Part shown: positions 16,487-25,225 of the stretch, piece by piece
Layout of the letters: every line of letters starts with the position of its first letter
Position numbering within the stretch: position 1 is the first letter of the stretch
DNA from: JAFTYO01 sp045611785
GTDB taxonomy: Bacteria > Pseudomonadota > Alphaproteobacteria > RF32 > CAG-239
Direction of reading: 5' to 3'
Length of the DNA: 64,000 bases
Assembly (NCBI GenBank): GCA_045611785.1
Contig: JAZKXV010000028.1
Span: forward strand, 22,736 to 86,735
Made by a program: the position numbers and the translations under genes
Notes under the pieces: model-generated
The model's input: the letters and a program-made list of their open reading frames with translations, nothing else
Databases searched by the model: none
What the model was told of the DNA's origin: nothing

Positions 16487-16560
16487 TGCTTGATCGTCTA
16501 ATGGTAGGACAGCGGACTCTGACTCCGTTAATCTTGGTTCGAATCCAGGTCAAGCAGCCA
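16487..16560 (+). tRNA. tRNA-Gln (anticodon CTG)
   Basis: A full cloverleaf can be drawn: acceptor TGCTTGA/TCAAGCA, D arm GTC...GAC, anticodon stem GCGGA/TCCGT with loop CTCTGAC (anticodon CTG, reading CAG), a T arm with TTCGAAT, and an encoded CCA end. A terminator follows at once. Confidence 0.95.
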
Positions 16561-16562
16561 CA

Positions 16563-16592
16563 AAAAAGCCTCCCGAACAGGGAGGTTTTTTA
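16563..16592 (+). terminator. tRNA-Gln terminator
   Basis: AAGCCTCCC, a five-base loop, GGGAGG and six T residues directly follow the tRNA CCA end. Confidence 0.9.
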
Positions 16593-16593
16593 T

Positions 16594-17010
16594 AAAATGC
16601 GGTGCTTAAGCAAAAGAAAATAATCAGATGGTATCGGTATATCTGAATTCGGGTGTGCTAAAAGGTTTGTGTGTTGTTAGTCCTAATGATATGGCAGATG
16701 ATAAAGAACATGCAATGTCTAAATTTAATCAATACGTAAAAACAAGATAGATTTCATTTTGATAAACTGATTGAAATACAAAAGTTAGAATAAAAGCAAA
16801 TGTATAAAATAAATCTTAGTGTTTCAAAAGAGTTATTTAAAAAAGATTTTTTTATTGGAATTCGGAATAATTTATAATATATGGTCCGCTTAATTTAAAT
16901 TATTTTGAATATCTTGTGTGTATTTTCATAGTTTTACCGATAATAATATTTTTTATAAATATAACGTGCATTACATTGCTTGAATTTAATAACTTTTAAA
17001 TGCTAAAAGT
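16594..17010 (+). other. Intergenic stretch with one weak 40-codon frame
   Basis: A frame at 16628-16750 starts MVSVYLNSGVLKGLCVV and ends in KFNQYVKTR after 40 codons. It has no ribosome site. It resembles the tail of a larger coding gene more than an independent small protein, so it may be a decayed remnant. The remaining part to 17010 is AT-rich and holds nothing recognisable. Confidence 0.25.
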
Positions 17011-17265
17011 ATGGAAAACAATTTTTTACAAACAATAAACAGTAGGTTTAGAGTGTGTCTTGTAACCGAAGAATTGGTTTTGTTATCAAACAGATTGTCA
17101 GTTGCTGCGGCTACTATTGATAACAATACTTTGGATGATGAGGCAAAGCGTGCTCTTGTGCATGAGTTGAGAATCATCAGAAGTGAATACATTAAATCCG
17201 AATACCCGCTTAAATGGGAGGTGTTCCGATTGTTGTGCCAGATGGAATCTGCCGTTCGAAAGTAA
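17011..17265 (+). CDS. Small hypothetical protein
   Basis: An 84-residue, mostly helical protein with no signal peptide or membrane segment and no recognised family. Composition (LVTEELVLLSNRLSVAAATI, then DDEAKRALVHELRIIRSEY) suggests an alpha-helical bundle or regulator. The ribosome site is weak, but a perfect terminator just past the stop supports a real single-gene unit. Confidence 0.5.
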   Translation: MENNFLQTINSRFRVCLVTEELVLLSNRLSVAAATIDNNTLDDEAKRALVHELRIIRSEYIKSEYPLKWEVFRLLCQMESAVRK

Positions 17266-17274
17266 GAATGGTTA

Positions 17275-17305
17275 TAAAATCCTGTCGAAAGACAGGATTT
17301 TTTTT
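17275..17305 (+). terminator. Terminator after the 84-residue gene
   Basis: AAAATCCTGTC, GAAA loop, GACAGGATTTTTTTT. Confidence 0.9.
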
Positions 17306-17364
17306 GTTTTTATATCTGTAACAAATTATTCAAAGCTGTTTTTTTATTGCAAACAAATAAAAAC

Positions 17365-17393
17365 TTGACAGTAGTGGCAATTAGCAATAATTT
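17365..17393 (+). promoter_or_regulatory. valS promoter
   Basis: TTGACA (17365-17370) and TAATTT (17388-17393) are 17 bp apart, 30 bp before the valS start codon. Confidence 0.65.
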
Positions 17394-17422
17394 AACGGAT
17401 AAAATAAATTTGGAGAATATAA

Positions 17423-20017
17423 ATGTCGTATAAAGAAAATAATACCCTTGATAATCGTATAAATTTTTCTGAAATTGAAAATAACTGTAAAAAATATTGG
17501 GAAGAAAGCAATGTGTATCGTTATGATAACACAAGAACAAGAGAGGAAACTTTTATCGTTGATACACCGCCTCCAACAGTTTCCGGTTCGTTACATATAG
17601 GACATATTTTTAGTTATACGCAAACAGATGTGATTGCCAGATATCAACGCATGAGTGGCAAAACGGTTTTATATCCGATTGGTTGGGATGATAACGGTTT
17701 ACCTACAGAACGCAGAGTACAAAACTACTATAATATATCTTGCAATCCGTTAGTATCATATGATGAAAACTTTAAACCTGAACATGTCGAAAATGATAAA
17801 TCTCCTCGTAAAGAGATTTCTCGTAAGAATTTTATTGATGCTTGCGAACTTTTAACAGAAGCGGATGAAGGAGTTTTTGAAAATGTTTTTAAAAATATCG
17901 GTCACTCATATGATTGGAATATAAAATATTCAACAATCAGTCCAGATTCTATACGTGTAGCTCAAGAATCTTTTATAGATTTGTATAACAAGGGTTATGT
18001 TTCTTCTGTAGAATCTCCTACTATGTGGGATGTTACATTTCAATCTGCAGTAGCTCAAGCAGAAATTGAAGATAAAGAAGTTGCAGGATTTTTCCATGAC
18101 ATTAAATTTAAGATAGAAGGCACTGATGATAATGTAATTATTGCTACAACAAGACCGGAGTTTTTACCTGCTTGTATAGCTATTGTAGCACATCCAGATG
18201 ATGAACGTTATAAAGCTTATTTTGGTAAAAAAGCTATAGTTCCATTGTTTGAAACACCTGTTGAAATAGTACCATCTGAGCATGCGGAAAAAGATAAAGG
18301 CACAGGTATTATGATGGTATGTACATTTGGTGATGCTGCCGACGTAGCATGGTGGAAAACATCTGGTTTACCATTGAAACAAATTATCGGTCAAAACGGA
18401 TGTTTGTTAGATGTTGAATTTGGCAAAGGTGCGTTTGTATCTAATAATCCTGAAGCTGCAAATCAATATTACGGACAATTAGTTGGTTTAACTACCAAAA
18501 AAGCTCGTGAAAGAATAGTTGAACTCTTAAAAGAAAATAATTACTTAAATTGTGATCCTCGTCCAATTACTCATATGGTGAAATTTTACGAAAAAGGAAA
18601 CTTGCCTATTGAGTTTGTTACATCAAGACAATGGTTTGTTAAATTGTTAGATAAAAAAGAAGAAATGCTAGAAGCTGGTCGCCAAATTAAGTGGAAACCT
18701 CATTATATGCAACACAGATATGAAGAATGGGTAAAAGGATTAAATCAGGATTGGTGCATATCTCGTCAACGCTTCTTCGGTGTACCATTCCCTGTTTGGT
18801 ATAAAATTGATGAAAAAGGCAATGTCGATTATAATTCTCCTATCGTTGCAGAATTATCTCAATTGCCGGTTGACCCTATGGTTGATGTTCCAAACGGATA
18901 TGATGAATCAAGCAGAGGTAAACCAAACGGATTTGTTGGAGATAAAGACGTTATGGACACTTGGGCAACATCTGCTTTAACTCCGCAAATTGCTCTTGAT
19001 GTTGTAAAAAATGATGCATTAAAAATTCCGTTTGATATTAGACCTCAAGCGCATGATATTATCAGAACATGGGCATTTTATACTATTGCTAAAGCTGTTA
19101 TGCATAGTAAAACCATTCCATGGAAAGAAATTTTAATCAGTGGTTTTATTTTAGACCCTGATCGTAAAAAAATGTCAAAATCAAAAGGGAATGTGGTTAC
19201 TCCTCAACATTTAATAGATAACTATGGCGCAGACTCTGTCAGATATTGGGCAGCAAGAGCCAGATTAGGTATAGATACAGCTTTTGAAGAGCAGATTATG
19301 GCTCAAGGTAAAAAGCTTGTAAACAAAATATTTAACGCAAGTAAGTTTGTTTTCAGTATGGTGGAAAATAGCAAATTAAAAGGTGTTGAAAGCTATGAAA
19401 GCTACATAACCAATCCTATGGATATATCATGGTTAAGCAAGCTTGATGCAACAATTAAACAAGCTACCGAAAACTTAAATTTATATGATTATGCTGCGGC
19501 TTTAGAATTGATAGAAAAACGTTTTTGGGATTTTTGCGATTACTACTTGGAAATTGTTAAGAAAAGAGCATATTCAGAAACAGATACATCAGCTGTTGCA
19601 AGCTTGATGAAAACAATTGATATATTCTTGAAATTGTTTGCTCCATTCTGTCCGTTTATTACTGAAGAAATATATCAGTGCAGACCGTGGGGAGAATGTA
19701 ATACCTCTTTACATGGAACATTGTGGCCATCAAGAATAGATATGCAAAATGTTAATGAAGACACCGGTACTTTATATGATTTAACATCAGTAATTGCTGC
19801 AGAAATAAGAAAAGCAAAAACAAGTGCAAACACTTCACAAAGAACCGCTGTTTCTAAGATAGAAATTGGAGCTTCTTTAAGTCAACAGAAAGTATTGGAA
19901 CAAGGTTTAGAAGATATAATTAATGTTGGTAACTTATCAGTGTCTGCAATTGAATTTAAGGAAACAGCAGAGTTATCTATTGGAGAAATTGTTCTCGATT
20001 TGCAATCTGTTGCTTAA
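17423..20017 (+). CDS. valS: Valine--tRNA ligase, actinobacterial/archaeal-like type
   Basis: ValRS charges tRNA-Val and edits mischarged threonine. The 864-residue protein has the class I signatures SGSLHIGHIFSYTQTD (HIGH) and KKMSKSKGNVV (KMSKS), the CP1 editing domain between them and an anticodon domain. It carries GWDDNGLPTERRVQNYYNI after HIGH, where the usual bacterial enzyme has a GTDHAGIATQ-like block. That places it with the archaeal/actinobacterial-like ValRS lineage. TTGACA-17 bp-TAATTT and GGAG precede it; a hairpin terminator follows, so it is a single-gene unit. Confidence 0.93.
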   Translation: MSYKENNTLDNRINFSEIENNCKKYWEESNVYRYDNTRTREETFIVDTPPPTVSGSLHIGHIFSYTQTDVIARYQRMSGKTVLYPIGWDDNGLPTERRVQNYYNISCNPLVSYDENFKPEHVENDKSPRKEISRKNFIDACELLTEADEGVFENVFKNIGHSYDWNIKYSTISPDSIRVAQESFIDLYNKGYVSSVESPTMWDVTFQSAVAQAEIEDKEVAGFFHDIKFKIEGTDDNVIIATTRPEFLPACIAIVAHPDDERYKAYFGKKAIVPLFETPVEIVPSEHAEKDKGTGIMMVCTFGDAADVAWWKTSGLPLKQIIGQNGCLLDVEFGKGAFVSNNPEAANQYYGQLVGLTTKKARERIVELLKENNYLNCDPRPITHMVKFYEKGNLPIEFVTSRQWFVKLLDKKEEMLEAGRQIKWKPHYMQHRYEEWVKGLNQDWCISRQRFFGVPFPVWYKIDEKGNVDYNSPIVAELSQLPVDPMVDVPNGYDESSRGKPNGFVGDKDVMDTWATSALTPQIALDVVKNDALKIPFDIRPQAHDIIRTWAFYTIAKAVMHSKTIPWKEILISGFILDPDRKKMSKSKGNVVTPQHLIDNYGADSVRYWAARARLGIDTAFEEQIMAQGKKLVNKIFNASKFVFSMVENSKLKGVESYESYITNPMDISWLSKLDATIKQATENLNLYDYAAALELIEKRFWDFCDYYLEIVKKRAYSETDTSAVASLMKTIDIFLKLFAPFCPFITEEIYQCRPWGECNTSLHGTLWPSRIDMQNVNEDTGTLYDLTSVIAAEIRKAKTSANTSQRTAVSKIEIGASLSQQKVLEQGLEDIINVGNLSVSAIEFKETAELSIGEIVLDLQSVA

Positions 20018-20037
20018 AACAAAGTCTTATATAAGCA

Positions 20038-20074
20038 ACAAAAAGCTCCGCGGTAAATGTGGAGCTTTTTGTTT
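20038..20074 (+). terminator. valS terminator
   Basis: CAAAAAGCTCC and GGAGCTTTTTG pair across an eleven-base loop. Confidence 0.85.
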
Positions 20075-20168
20075 GTCAATTTGATATAAAGATAATGCAA
20101 TATACTACGCTTGTTTTTTTAAAGCTTATAATTATTTTTATTATAAATTTAATAAAAAGAGGTTGGGT

Positions 20169-21266
20169 TTGTTCGATATAAGGTTTGATAAAACAAAGGC
20201 AGAAATGCAAATTTTATTTAAAGGAGATTTTATAAGGTTTGAGGCCGAAAATAATATCGAACTCTCTAAGGTTAAATTTATAAAAATAAATGGAGAAGAA
20301 ATTCGTAAATGGGACTCTTCTTTATTGTTAATCTTATTTAAAATAGAAAAAGATGCGGCTCGCTATAAAATAAAAATCATATATGAAAAAATGCCGGAAG
20401 GTCTAATGAATATGTTAAAATCAGCATTATCTGTGCTTGAGCATATTGATTATAAACCTGTGGTAAAAACACCCGGTTTTTTAGAAGAAATAGGTGGTTT
20501 CGGATTACGTATGTGGCAAAAAATATATAAGGTTTTGCTTTTTATAAGCGAAAGTTTTTCTGCCTTATGGTTATTTATGTTAGGAAAAAGCGCTGCAAGA
20601 AAAACAGATTTTATGTTGCTTGTTGAAGATTGCGGACCGAATTCAATGAATATTGTTGCTTTAATAAGTTTTATGGTCGGTTTGATTTTAGCCTTTGTCA
20701 GCGCAATACAATTAAAAACATTTGGAGCTCAAATTTTTGTTGCCGATTTAGTTACAATCGGAATGTTGCGTATTATAGGTGCAATTATGGTCGGTATTAT
20801 TATGTCAGGCAAAATCTGTGCTTCGTTTGCAGCTTCGATCGCCACAATGCAACTTAATGAAGAAATAGATGCGTTAAAAACTATGGGAATATCAAGAGCT
20901 GAATTTTTGATTGCACCTCGTATAGTTGCAATCATAACTACAATACCTTTTTTAACTATGTGGGCAGATTTTTTTGGAATTTTAGGCGGTTTGTTTGTAG
21001 GTGTTGTTGCATTGGATATTTCAGCCGGTGAATATTTAAATAGGTTTTATGTAGCGTGGACTATGAAAAATTTTTGGATAGGGGTTTTTCATGGATTTGT
21101 TTATGGTTTTATAATAGCCTTATGTGGTTGCTATTATGGTGTTAATTCTTTAAAAAATTCCAGAGGAGTTGGAGAAGCTACTACACAAGCTGTTGTTTCG
21201 GCAATTGTTTGGCTTATTGTTGTTACATCTTTAATTACATTTGTTTTTGAAAGTATCAGATTATGA
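20169..21266 (+). CDS. mlaE: STAS-MlaE fusion, permease of a phospholipid-transport ABC system
   Basis: MlaE forms the inner-membrane channel of the Mla system that moves phospholipids between the two membranes. Residues 1-100 form a STAS domain, the role of MlaB in E. coli, fused to a permease with about five or six membrane segments (VALISFMVGLILAFVSAIQL; RIIGAIMVGIIMSGKICASF). The conserved EEIDALKTMGI loop for ATPase contact is present. No ATG is available near the start. TTG at 20169 lies six bases after AGAGG and is preferred over TTG at 20163. First gene of a four-gene overlapping operon. Confidence 0.9.
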   Translation: MFDIRFDKTKAEMQILFKGDFIRFEAENNIELSKVKFIKINGEEIRKWDSSLLLILFKIEKDAARYKIKIIYEKMPEGLMNMLKSALSVLEHIDYKPVVKTPGFLEEIGGFGLRMWQKIYKVLLFISESFSALWLFMLGKSAARKTDFMLLVEDCGPNSMNIVALISFMVGLILAFVSAIQLKTFGAQIFVADLVTIGMLRIIGAIMVGIIMSGKICASFAASIATMQLNEEIDALKTMGISRAEFLIAPRIVAIITTIPFLTMWADFFGILGGLFVGVVALDISAGEYLNRFYVAWTMKNFWIGVFHGFVYGFIIALCGCYYGVNSLKNSRGVGEATTQAVVSAIVWLIVVTSLITFVFESIRL

Positions 21267-22027
21267 TCAAAGATAAGGTAAGGGTGAAAAATTTAAGTAT
21301 AGGATATGATAACAACATTTTAATAAAAAATGCCGATTTCGTAATCAAAGAAAGAGATGTTTTTATAATAATGGGTGCATCAGGATGTGGAAAAAGTACA
21401 CTGTTAAAAGTGTTGATAGGTTTGATGAAACCACATAAAGGGCAAATTTTTATTGATGGTATAAATTATATACAAGCCCAAGAAAAAGATAAAATCGAGA
21501 TTATGAAAAAAATAGGTGTTTTATATCAAAGCGGAGGACTTTTTTCTTCAATGACTTTGGAAGAAAATATAGCTCTGCCTTTGCAAAGATATACATTATA
21601 TTCTGAAAAAAACATAAAAGATTTAGTAAGTTTGAAATTGGCTCTTGTCGGATTAGCCGGATACAACGATTATTATCCGTCTGAAATTAGCGGTGGAATG
21701 AAAAAAAGAGCAGGGCTGGCTAGAGCGCTTTCTTTAGATCCTGAAATAGTTTATTTTGATGAGCCGACAGCAGGTCTTGATCCGTTAACCTCAGCAAAAA
21801 TTGATGAGCTGATATTAAATATAAACCAGAATCTTAAAACCACATTAGTGCTTGTTACACATGAATTGTCTTCAATTTTTTCTATCGGTTCAAATTCTGT
21901 TTTTATTGATGCACAAGCAAAATCAATTATAGCAAAAGGAAGGCCAACAGATTTATTAAGAAATCCGCCAAATGAAACGGTGTTCAATTTTTTAACAAGG
22001 GGTAGAAGAAATGAAAAAAATCCCTAA
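21263..22027 (+). CDS. mlaF: Phospholipid ABC transporter ATP-binding protein
   Basis: MlaF powers the Mla transporter. The 254 residues have Walker A GASGCGKSTLL (about 37-47), the signature SGGMKKRAGLARAL, Walker B IVYFDEPTAGLDP and the H-loop VLVTHEL. Its ATG overlaps the mlaE stop by 4 bp and its end overlaps mlaD by 17 bp, showing tight translational coupling. Confidence 0.95.
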   Translation: MIKDKVRVKNLSIGYDNNILIKNADFVIKERDVFIIMGASGCGKSTLLKVLIGLMKPHKGQIFIDGINYIQAQEKDKIEIMKKIGVLYQSGGLFSSMTLEENIALPLQRYTLYSEKNIKDLVSLKLALVGLAGYNDYYPSEISGGMKKRAGLARALSLDPEIVYFDEPTAGLDPLTSAKIDELILNINQNLKTTLVLVTHELSSIFSIGSNSVFIDAQAKSIIAKGRPTDLLRNPPNETVFNFLTRGRRNEKNP

Positions 22028-22796
22028 CAAAAAACGAATAGCTATGTTTATGATTTTGGGTTTGTTATCTTTTTTAGCTATTGTTTTTAAGAGTGTTAGT
22101 AATAAAACCGGTATGGAAAAAACAAATTTAGCGGTTATGTATTTTGATGAATCAATAAAAGGTTTGAGTGTAGGATCTGCTGTTGTTTTTAAGGGTGTGC
22201 AGGTGGGTAAAGTTGTTGATATTAGGATTATTACAAATCCTAAAAATATGGAATTTAACATACCTGTTTATGTGAGACTTTCTAAAGATGGTGATTTCAG
22301 TTCAGAAGGTTTTTATAAAGATATCGGTGGAAGAGATGTATGGAATTTGCTTATAGCAAAAGGTTTAAGAGCTAAATTGATATTACAAAATTTACTTAGC
22401 GGACAATTGATAATAGAATTACAAATGTTGCCGGAAACATCGATAGAATTAAAAAATAACCTAAACGATGGTATACTTGAAATTCCGACAGTGTTATCAA
22501 CTGTTGCGGGTATTTCAAAAGATATTCAAGATTTACCTATTAAACAAATTGTTAATCGGTTAGATAACATATTGTATGTGGTTGAAAAAGAATTGCCTCA
22601 AATTTTATCAAACTTTAACGCTATAAGCGAAAATCTTAAATCGTATGCCGATGAAAATTCTTTTGCAACAAAGCAGAGCTTCAACCGAATAAATAATGCC
22701 CTACAAGATATCAGCAGTGCTGCTAAATCTGTTAAGAACTTGACTGATTATATCGAAAGACATCCTGATTCATTTTTAAAAGGAAAAGGACAATAA
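22011..22796 (+). CDS. mlaD: MCE-domain lipid-binding protein MlaD
   Basis: MlaD is a membrane-anchored periplasmic ring protein that receives phospholipids for MlaFE. The 261 residues show an N-terminal membrane anchor (RIAMFMILGLLSFLAIVF), one MCE domain (YFDESIKGLSVGSAVVFKGVQ, about 40-130), and a helical tail rich in amphipathic segments. It starts inside mlaF, with GGGGTAG upstream. MlaA and MlaC genes are not in the window. Confidence 0.92.
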   Translation: MKKIPNKKRIAMFMILGLLSFLAIVFKSVSNKTGMEKTNLAVMYFDESIKGLSVGSAVVFKGVQVGKVVDIRIITNPKNMEFNIPVYVRLSKDGDFSSEGFYKDIGGRDVWNLLIAKGLRAKLILQNLLSGQLIIELQMLPETSIELKNNLNDGILEIPTVLSTVAGISKDIQDLPIKQIVNRLDNILYVVEKELPQILSNFNAISENLKSYADENSFATKQSFNRINNALQDISSAAKSVKNLTDYIERHPDSFLKGKGQ

Positions 22797-22799
22797 AAA

Positions 22800-23351
22800 A
22801 TGAAAGCTTTCTTGATTTTGTTGTTTTGCTTTATTGTTTACGGTTGTGTTTCTACTCCGGAAAGCAATTTTTATGTGATAAGTGATAATACACAAGAAAT
22901 GTTATCAAAGAAAAAGTTAAAAATAACGATTTATGATATTTCTTTACCGCAATATGTAGATAGGCCACAAATTGTTTTACAAAAAGATGAGAGCTCGGAA
23001 ATTAAAATTTCAGAATTTAATCGATGGGCTTCGGATTTATCCATAATGTTAAAAAATGCGTTTATTGATAATTTGCGCAATATGTTGCCTAATTCGAACA
23101 TATATGCATTAGCGTACGGAATTGATTTTGAATATGTCGTGATAATAGAGGTTGAAGAGTTTATCGGGAGGTTAAATCAAAGTGCTTTGTTAAAAGTAAA
23201 TTGGCAGATTTTAAATACTGAAAGAAAAGAGGTTTATACCAAAAGAAAAGAATATATAACCCAAGTGGGAAAAACATACGAATCATATGTTTTGGCTCAA
23301 TGCAAAAACATACAAGCCTTATCTTTTGATGTTGCTGAAAGCTTAAAATAA
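22800..23351 (+). CDS. ABC-type transport auxiliary lipoprotein (PqiC-like)
   Basis: A 183-residue lipoprotein with signal KAFLILLFCFIVYGC; Cys16 would be lipidated. The mature part (NFYVISDNTQEM, IYDISLPQYVDRPQIVL, FNRWASDLSIMLKNAF) matches the PqiC/ABC-auxiliary lipoprotein family that serves MCE transporters at the outer membrane. The ATG comes 3 bp after mlaD, so it is the fourth gene of the operon and probably its outer-membrane partner. Confidence 0.83.
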   Translation: MKAFLILLFCFIVYGCVSTPESNFYVISDNTQEMLSKKKLKITIYDISLPQYVDRPQIVLQKDESSEIKISEFNRWASDLSIMLKNAFIDNLRNMLPNSNIYALAYGIDFEYVVIIEVEEFIGRLNQSALLKVNWQILNTERKEVYTKRKEYITQVGKTYESYVLAQCKNIQALSFDVAESLK

Positions 23352-23358
23352 ATCTGAT

Positions 23359-23811
23359 TTATCGTTTATTTTTAAAAAAGCTTTTAAGAAGTGTTGAGCA
23401 TTTATCTTCTAAAACGCCGGAAATAACTTCAGGTTTGTGATGGCATGTTTGGCTTTGAAAAAACTTTACACCACTATCAATTGCCCCACCTTTAGGATCT
23501 GTAGCTCCGTATATAACACGTCTTATTCTGGCAAAGGAAATTGCAGCCGCACACATAGTGCAAGGTTCAAGTGTAACGTATAAATCCAAACCCCACAAAC
23601 GTTTAGCTTTAAGTTTTTTACAAGCTTTTCGTAAAACTAAAATTTCTGCGTGAGATGTAACATCTTGACCATATTCGGTTTGGTTATGTGCTTTGGCAAT
23701 AATTTTATTATTAATAGGATTAACCAAACAAGCACCTATTGGAACCTCGTCTTTTAAATAAGCTTTTTGAGCTTCTTTAAGCGCTTTTTGCATATATTCG
23801 GTATCTGTCAT
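23359..23811 (-). CDS. tadA: tRNA-specific adenosine deaminase
   Basis: TadA converts adenosine-34 to inosine in tRNA-Arg(ACG). The 150 residues show the zinc-site motifs SHAEIL (His, and the catalytic Glu) and EPCTMCAAA (two Cys). A final basic tail (KSFFKNKR) resembles tRNA contacts. It converges with the mla operon, only 7 bp separating the stops. A related dCMP deaminase at 50.2 kb is distinguishable by its HAERNAVYNA motif. Confidence 0.93.
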   Translation of the reverse strand: MTDTEYMQKALKEAQKAYLKDEVPIGACLVNPINNKIIAKAHNQTEYGQDVTSHAEILVLRKACKKLKAKRLWGLDLYVTLEPCTMCAAAISFARIRRVIYGATDPKGGAIDSGVKFFQSQTCHHKPEVISGVLEDKCSTLLKSFFKNKR

Positions 23812-23880
23812 AAATATCCTTTGAAATTTCTTAAAACATAAGATATATTACAGCAATAAAGATAAAAAAGGAAGAAAAAA

Positions 23881-24603
23881 ATGGCTGAAAGATTAGCAAA
23901 ATTTATGGCTCGTTCGGGTGTGTGCTCCAGAAGAGAGGCCGAAGAATTTATTAAACAACAAAGAGTTACCGTAAACGGTGAAATTGTGGAAACTCCGGCT
24001 TTTAATGTTGAAGGAACGGAAAAAATTTTGTTTGACGGAGAAAAGTTGCCACAAATCGATAAAACTAGATTATGGCTCTATTATAAACCGGTTGGTTTGG
24101 TTACAACACATAAAGATGAACAAAACAGAGAAACGGTTTTTGCTAATTTACCTGCTTATATGCCTCGAGTTGTAAGTGTAGGTCGTTTGGACTTAAATTC
24201 TGAAGGTTTGCTTTTGTTAACCAACAACGGAGAACTATCAAGAGAGTTGGAACTTCCTAAAAATGCATGGAGCAGGCGTTATAGAGTAAGAGTTCACGGA
24301 AAGGTTGATTTAAAAAAATTAGAAGAATTGAAAAAGGGTGTTTGTGTTGATGGTGTTGAATATGGCAAGGTTAATGTTGTTGTAGATAGTCAAAATGGAA
24401 CAAATGCTTGGTTAACAGTTACCTTAAACGAAGGAAAAAACAGAGAAGTAAGAAAGCTTATGAAATATGTCGGTCTTGATGTTGCTCGTCTTATAAGGGT
24501 TTCTTATGGACCGTTTCAGTTAGGCTCTTTGAAAAAAGGAGAGGTGAAAGAGGTCGCTCAAAAAGTGTTGCAAGAACAGTTGGGAGCAAGATTTAAACTA
24601 TGA
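23881..24603 (+). CDS. rluB: Large-subunit rRNA pseudouridine synthase (RsuA/RluB family)
   Basis: This enzyme makes pseudouridine in rRNA; RluB modifies 23S position 2605. The 240 residues carry an S4 RNA-binding domain (LAKFMARSGVCSRREAEEFI) followed by a catalytic domain with GRLDLNSEGLLLLTNNGEL, where the Asp is catalytic, and the conserved NEGKNREVRKLM. AAGGAAG precedes the ATG. It overlaps rsmD by 4 bp. RluB is the likeliest member of the family by length and context. Confidence 0.9.
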   Translation: MAERLAKFMARSGVCSRREAEEFIKQQRVTVNGEIVETPAFNVEGTEKILFDGEKLPQIDKTRLWLYYKPVGLVTTHKDEQNRETVFANLPAYMPRVVSVGRLDLNSEGLLLLTNNGELSRELELPKNAWSRRYRVRVHGKVDLKKLEELKKGVCVDGVEYGKVNVVVDSQNGTNAWLTVTLNEGKNREVRKLMKYVGLDVARLIRVSYGPFQLGSLKKGEVKEVAQKVLQEQLGARFKL

Positions 24604-25142
24604 GAATAGTTGCTGGAAAATATAAAGCTAAACGTCTTTTTGCACCAAAAGATATTGCTGTGCGTCCTACTTTAGAAAGAACAAGAGAGGCGCTGTTTAG
24701 TATTTTATATTCAAAAGGTATAGATTTTAATAATACACGAGTTTTAGATGTTTTTGCCGGTACGGGTGCTTTTGGTTTTGAGGCTCTGTCAAGAGGAGCT
24801 CAAAAGGTAACCTTTATAGATAAAGACACACAAATTGTGCAGAAAAATGCAGCATTGTTTGAAGCTGAGAAAAATAAAATCAGTATTATAAGAGCAAATA
24901 TTTCTGTTTTGCCTTATATGCCTGAAAAATATAATTTATTGTTTATGGATGCTCCATACGATAAGGGATTAACAGAAGTAGCTATAGAGAGTTTGTTAAA
25001 GCGAGATTTGATAGACGATAACGCTCTTTGCTTAATAGAAACGCAAAAAGATGAAACATTGAACCTTCCGAATAATTTTGAGTTTTTCGATGAGAGGGTT
25101 TACGGCATAGCAAAAATACGCTTTTTTATTTATAAAAAATAG
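24600..25142 (+). CDS. rsmD: 16S rRNA (guanine966-N2)-methyltransferase
   Basis: RsmD methylates G966 of 16S rRNA. The 180 residues have the SAM motif VLDVFAGTGAFGFEALSRGA and the catalytic MDAPYDKG in the position of the (N/D)PPY motif. The start ATG overlaps the rluB stop, giving a two-gene rRNA-modification operon, a common pairing. Confidence 0.93.
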   Translation: MRIVAGKYKAKRLFAPKDIAVRPTLERTREALFSILYSKGIDFNNTRVLDVFAGTGAFGFEALSRGAQKVTFIDKDTQIVQKNAALFEAEKNKISIIRANISVLPYMPEKYNLLFMDAPYDKGLTEVAIESLLKRDLIDDNALCLIETQKDETLNLPNNFEFFDERVYGIAKIRFFIYKK

Positions 25143-25162
25143 TGTTTTTTGGCAATAAAGTG

Positions 25163-25191
25163 TTGATATTTTAAATAAAGTATGTTACATT
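25163..25191 (+). promoter_or_regulatory. Promoter of the 25.2-28.5 kb cassette
   Basis: TTGATA (25163-25168) and TACATT (25186-25191) are 17 bp apart, 34 bp before the first ATG. Confidence 0.55.
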
Positions 25192-25225
25192 TTGTACAAA
25201 TATTTATCAAATACGGAGTATAGAA

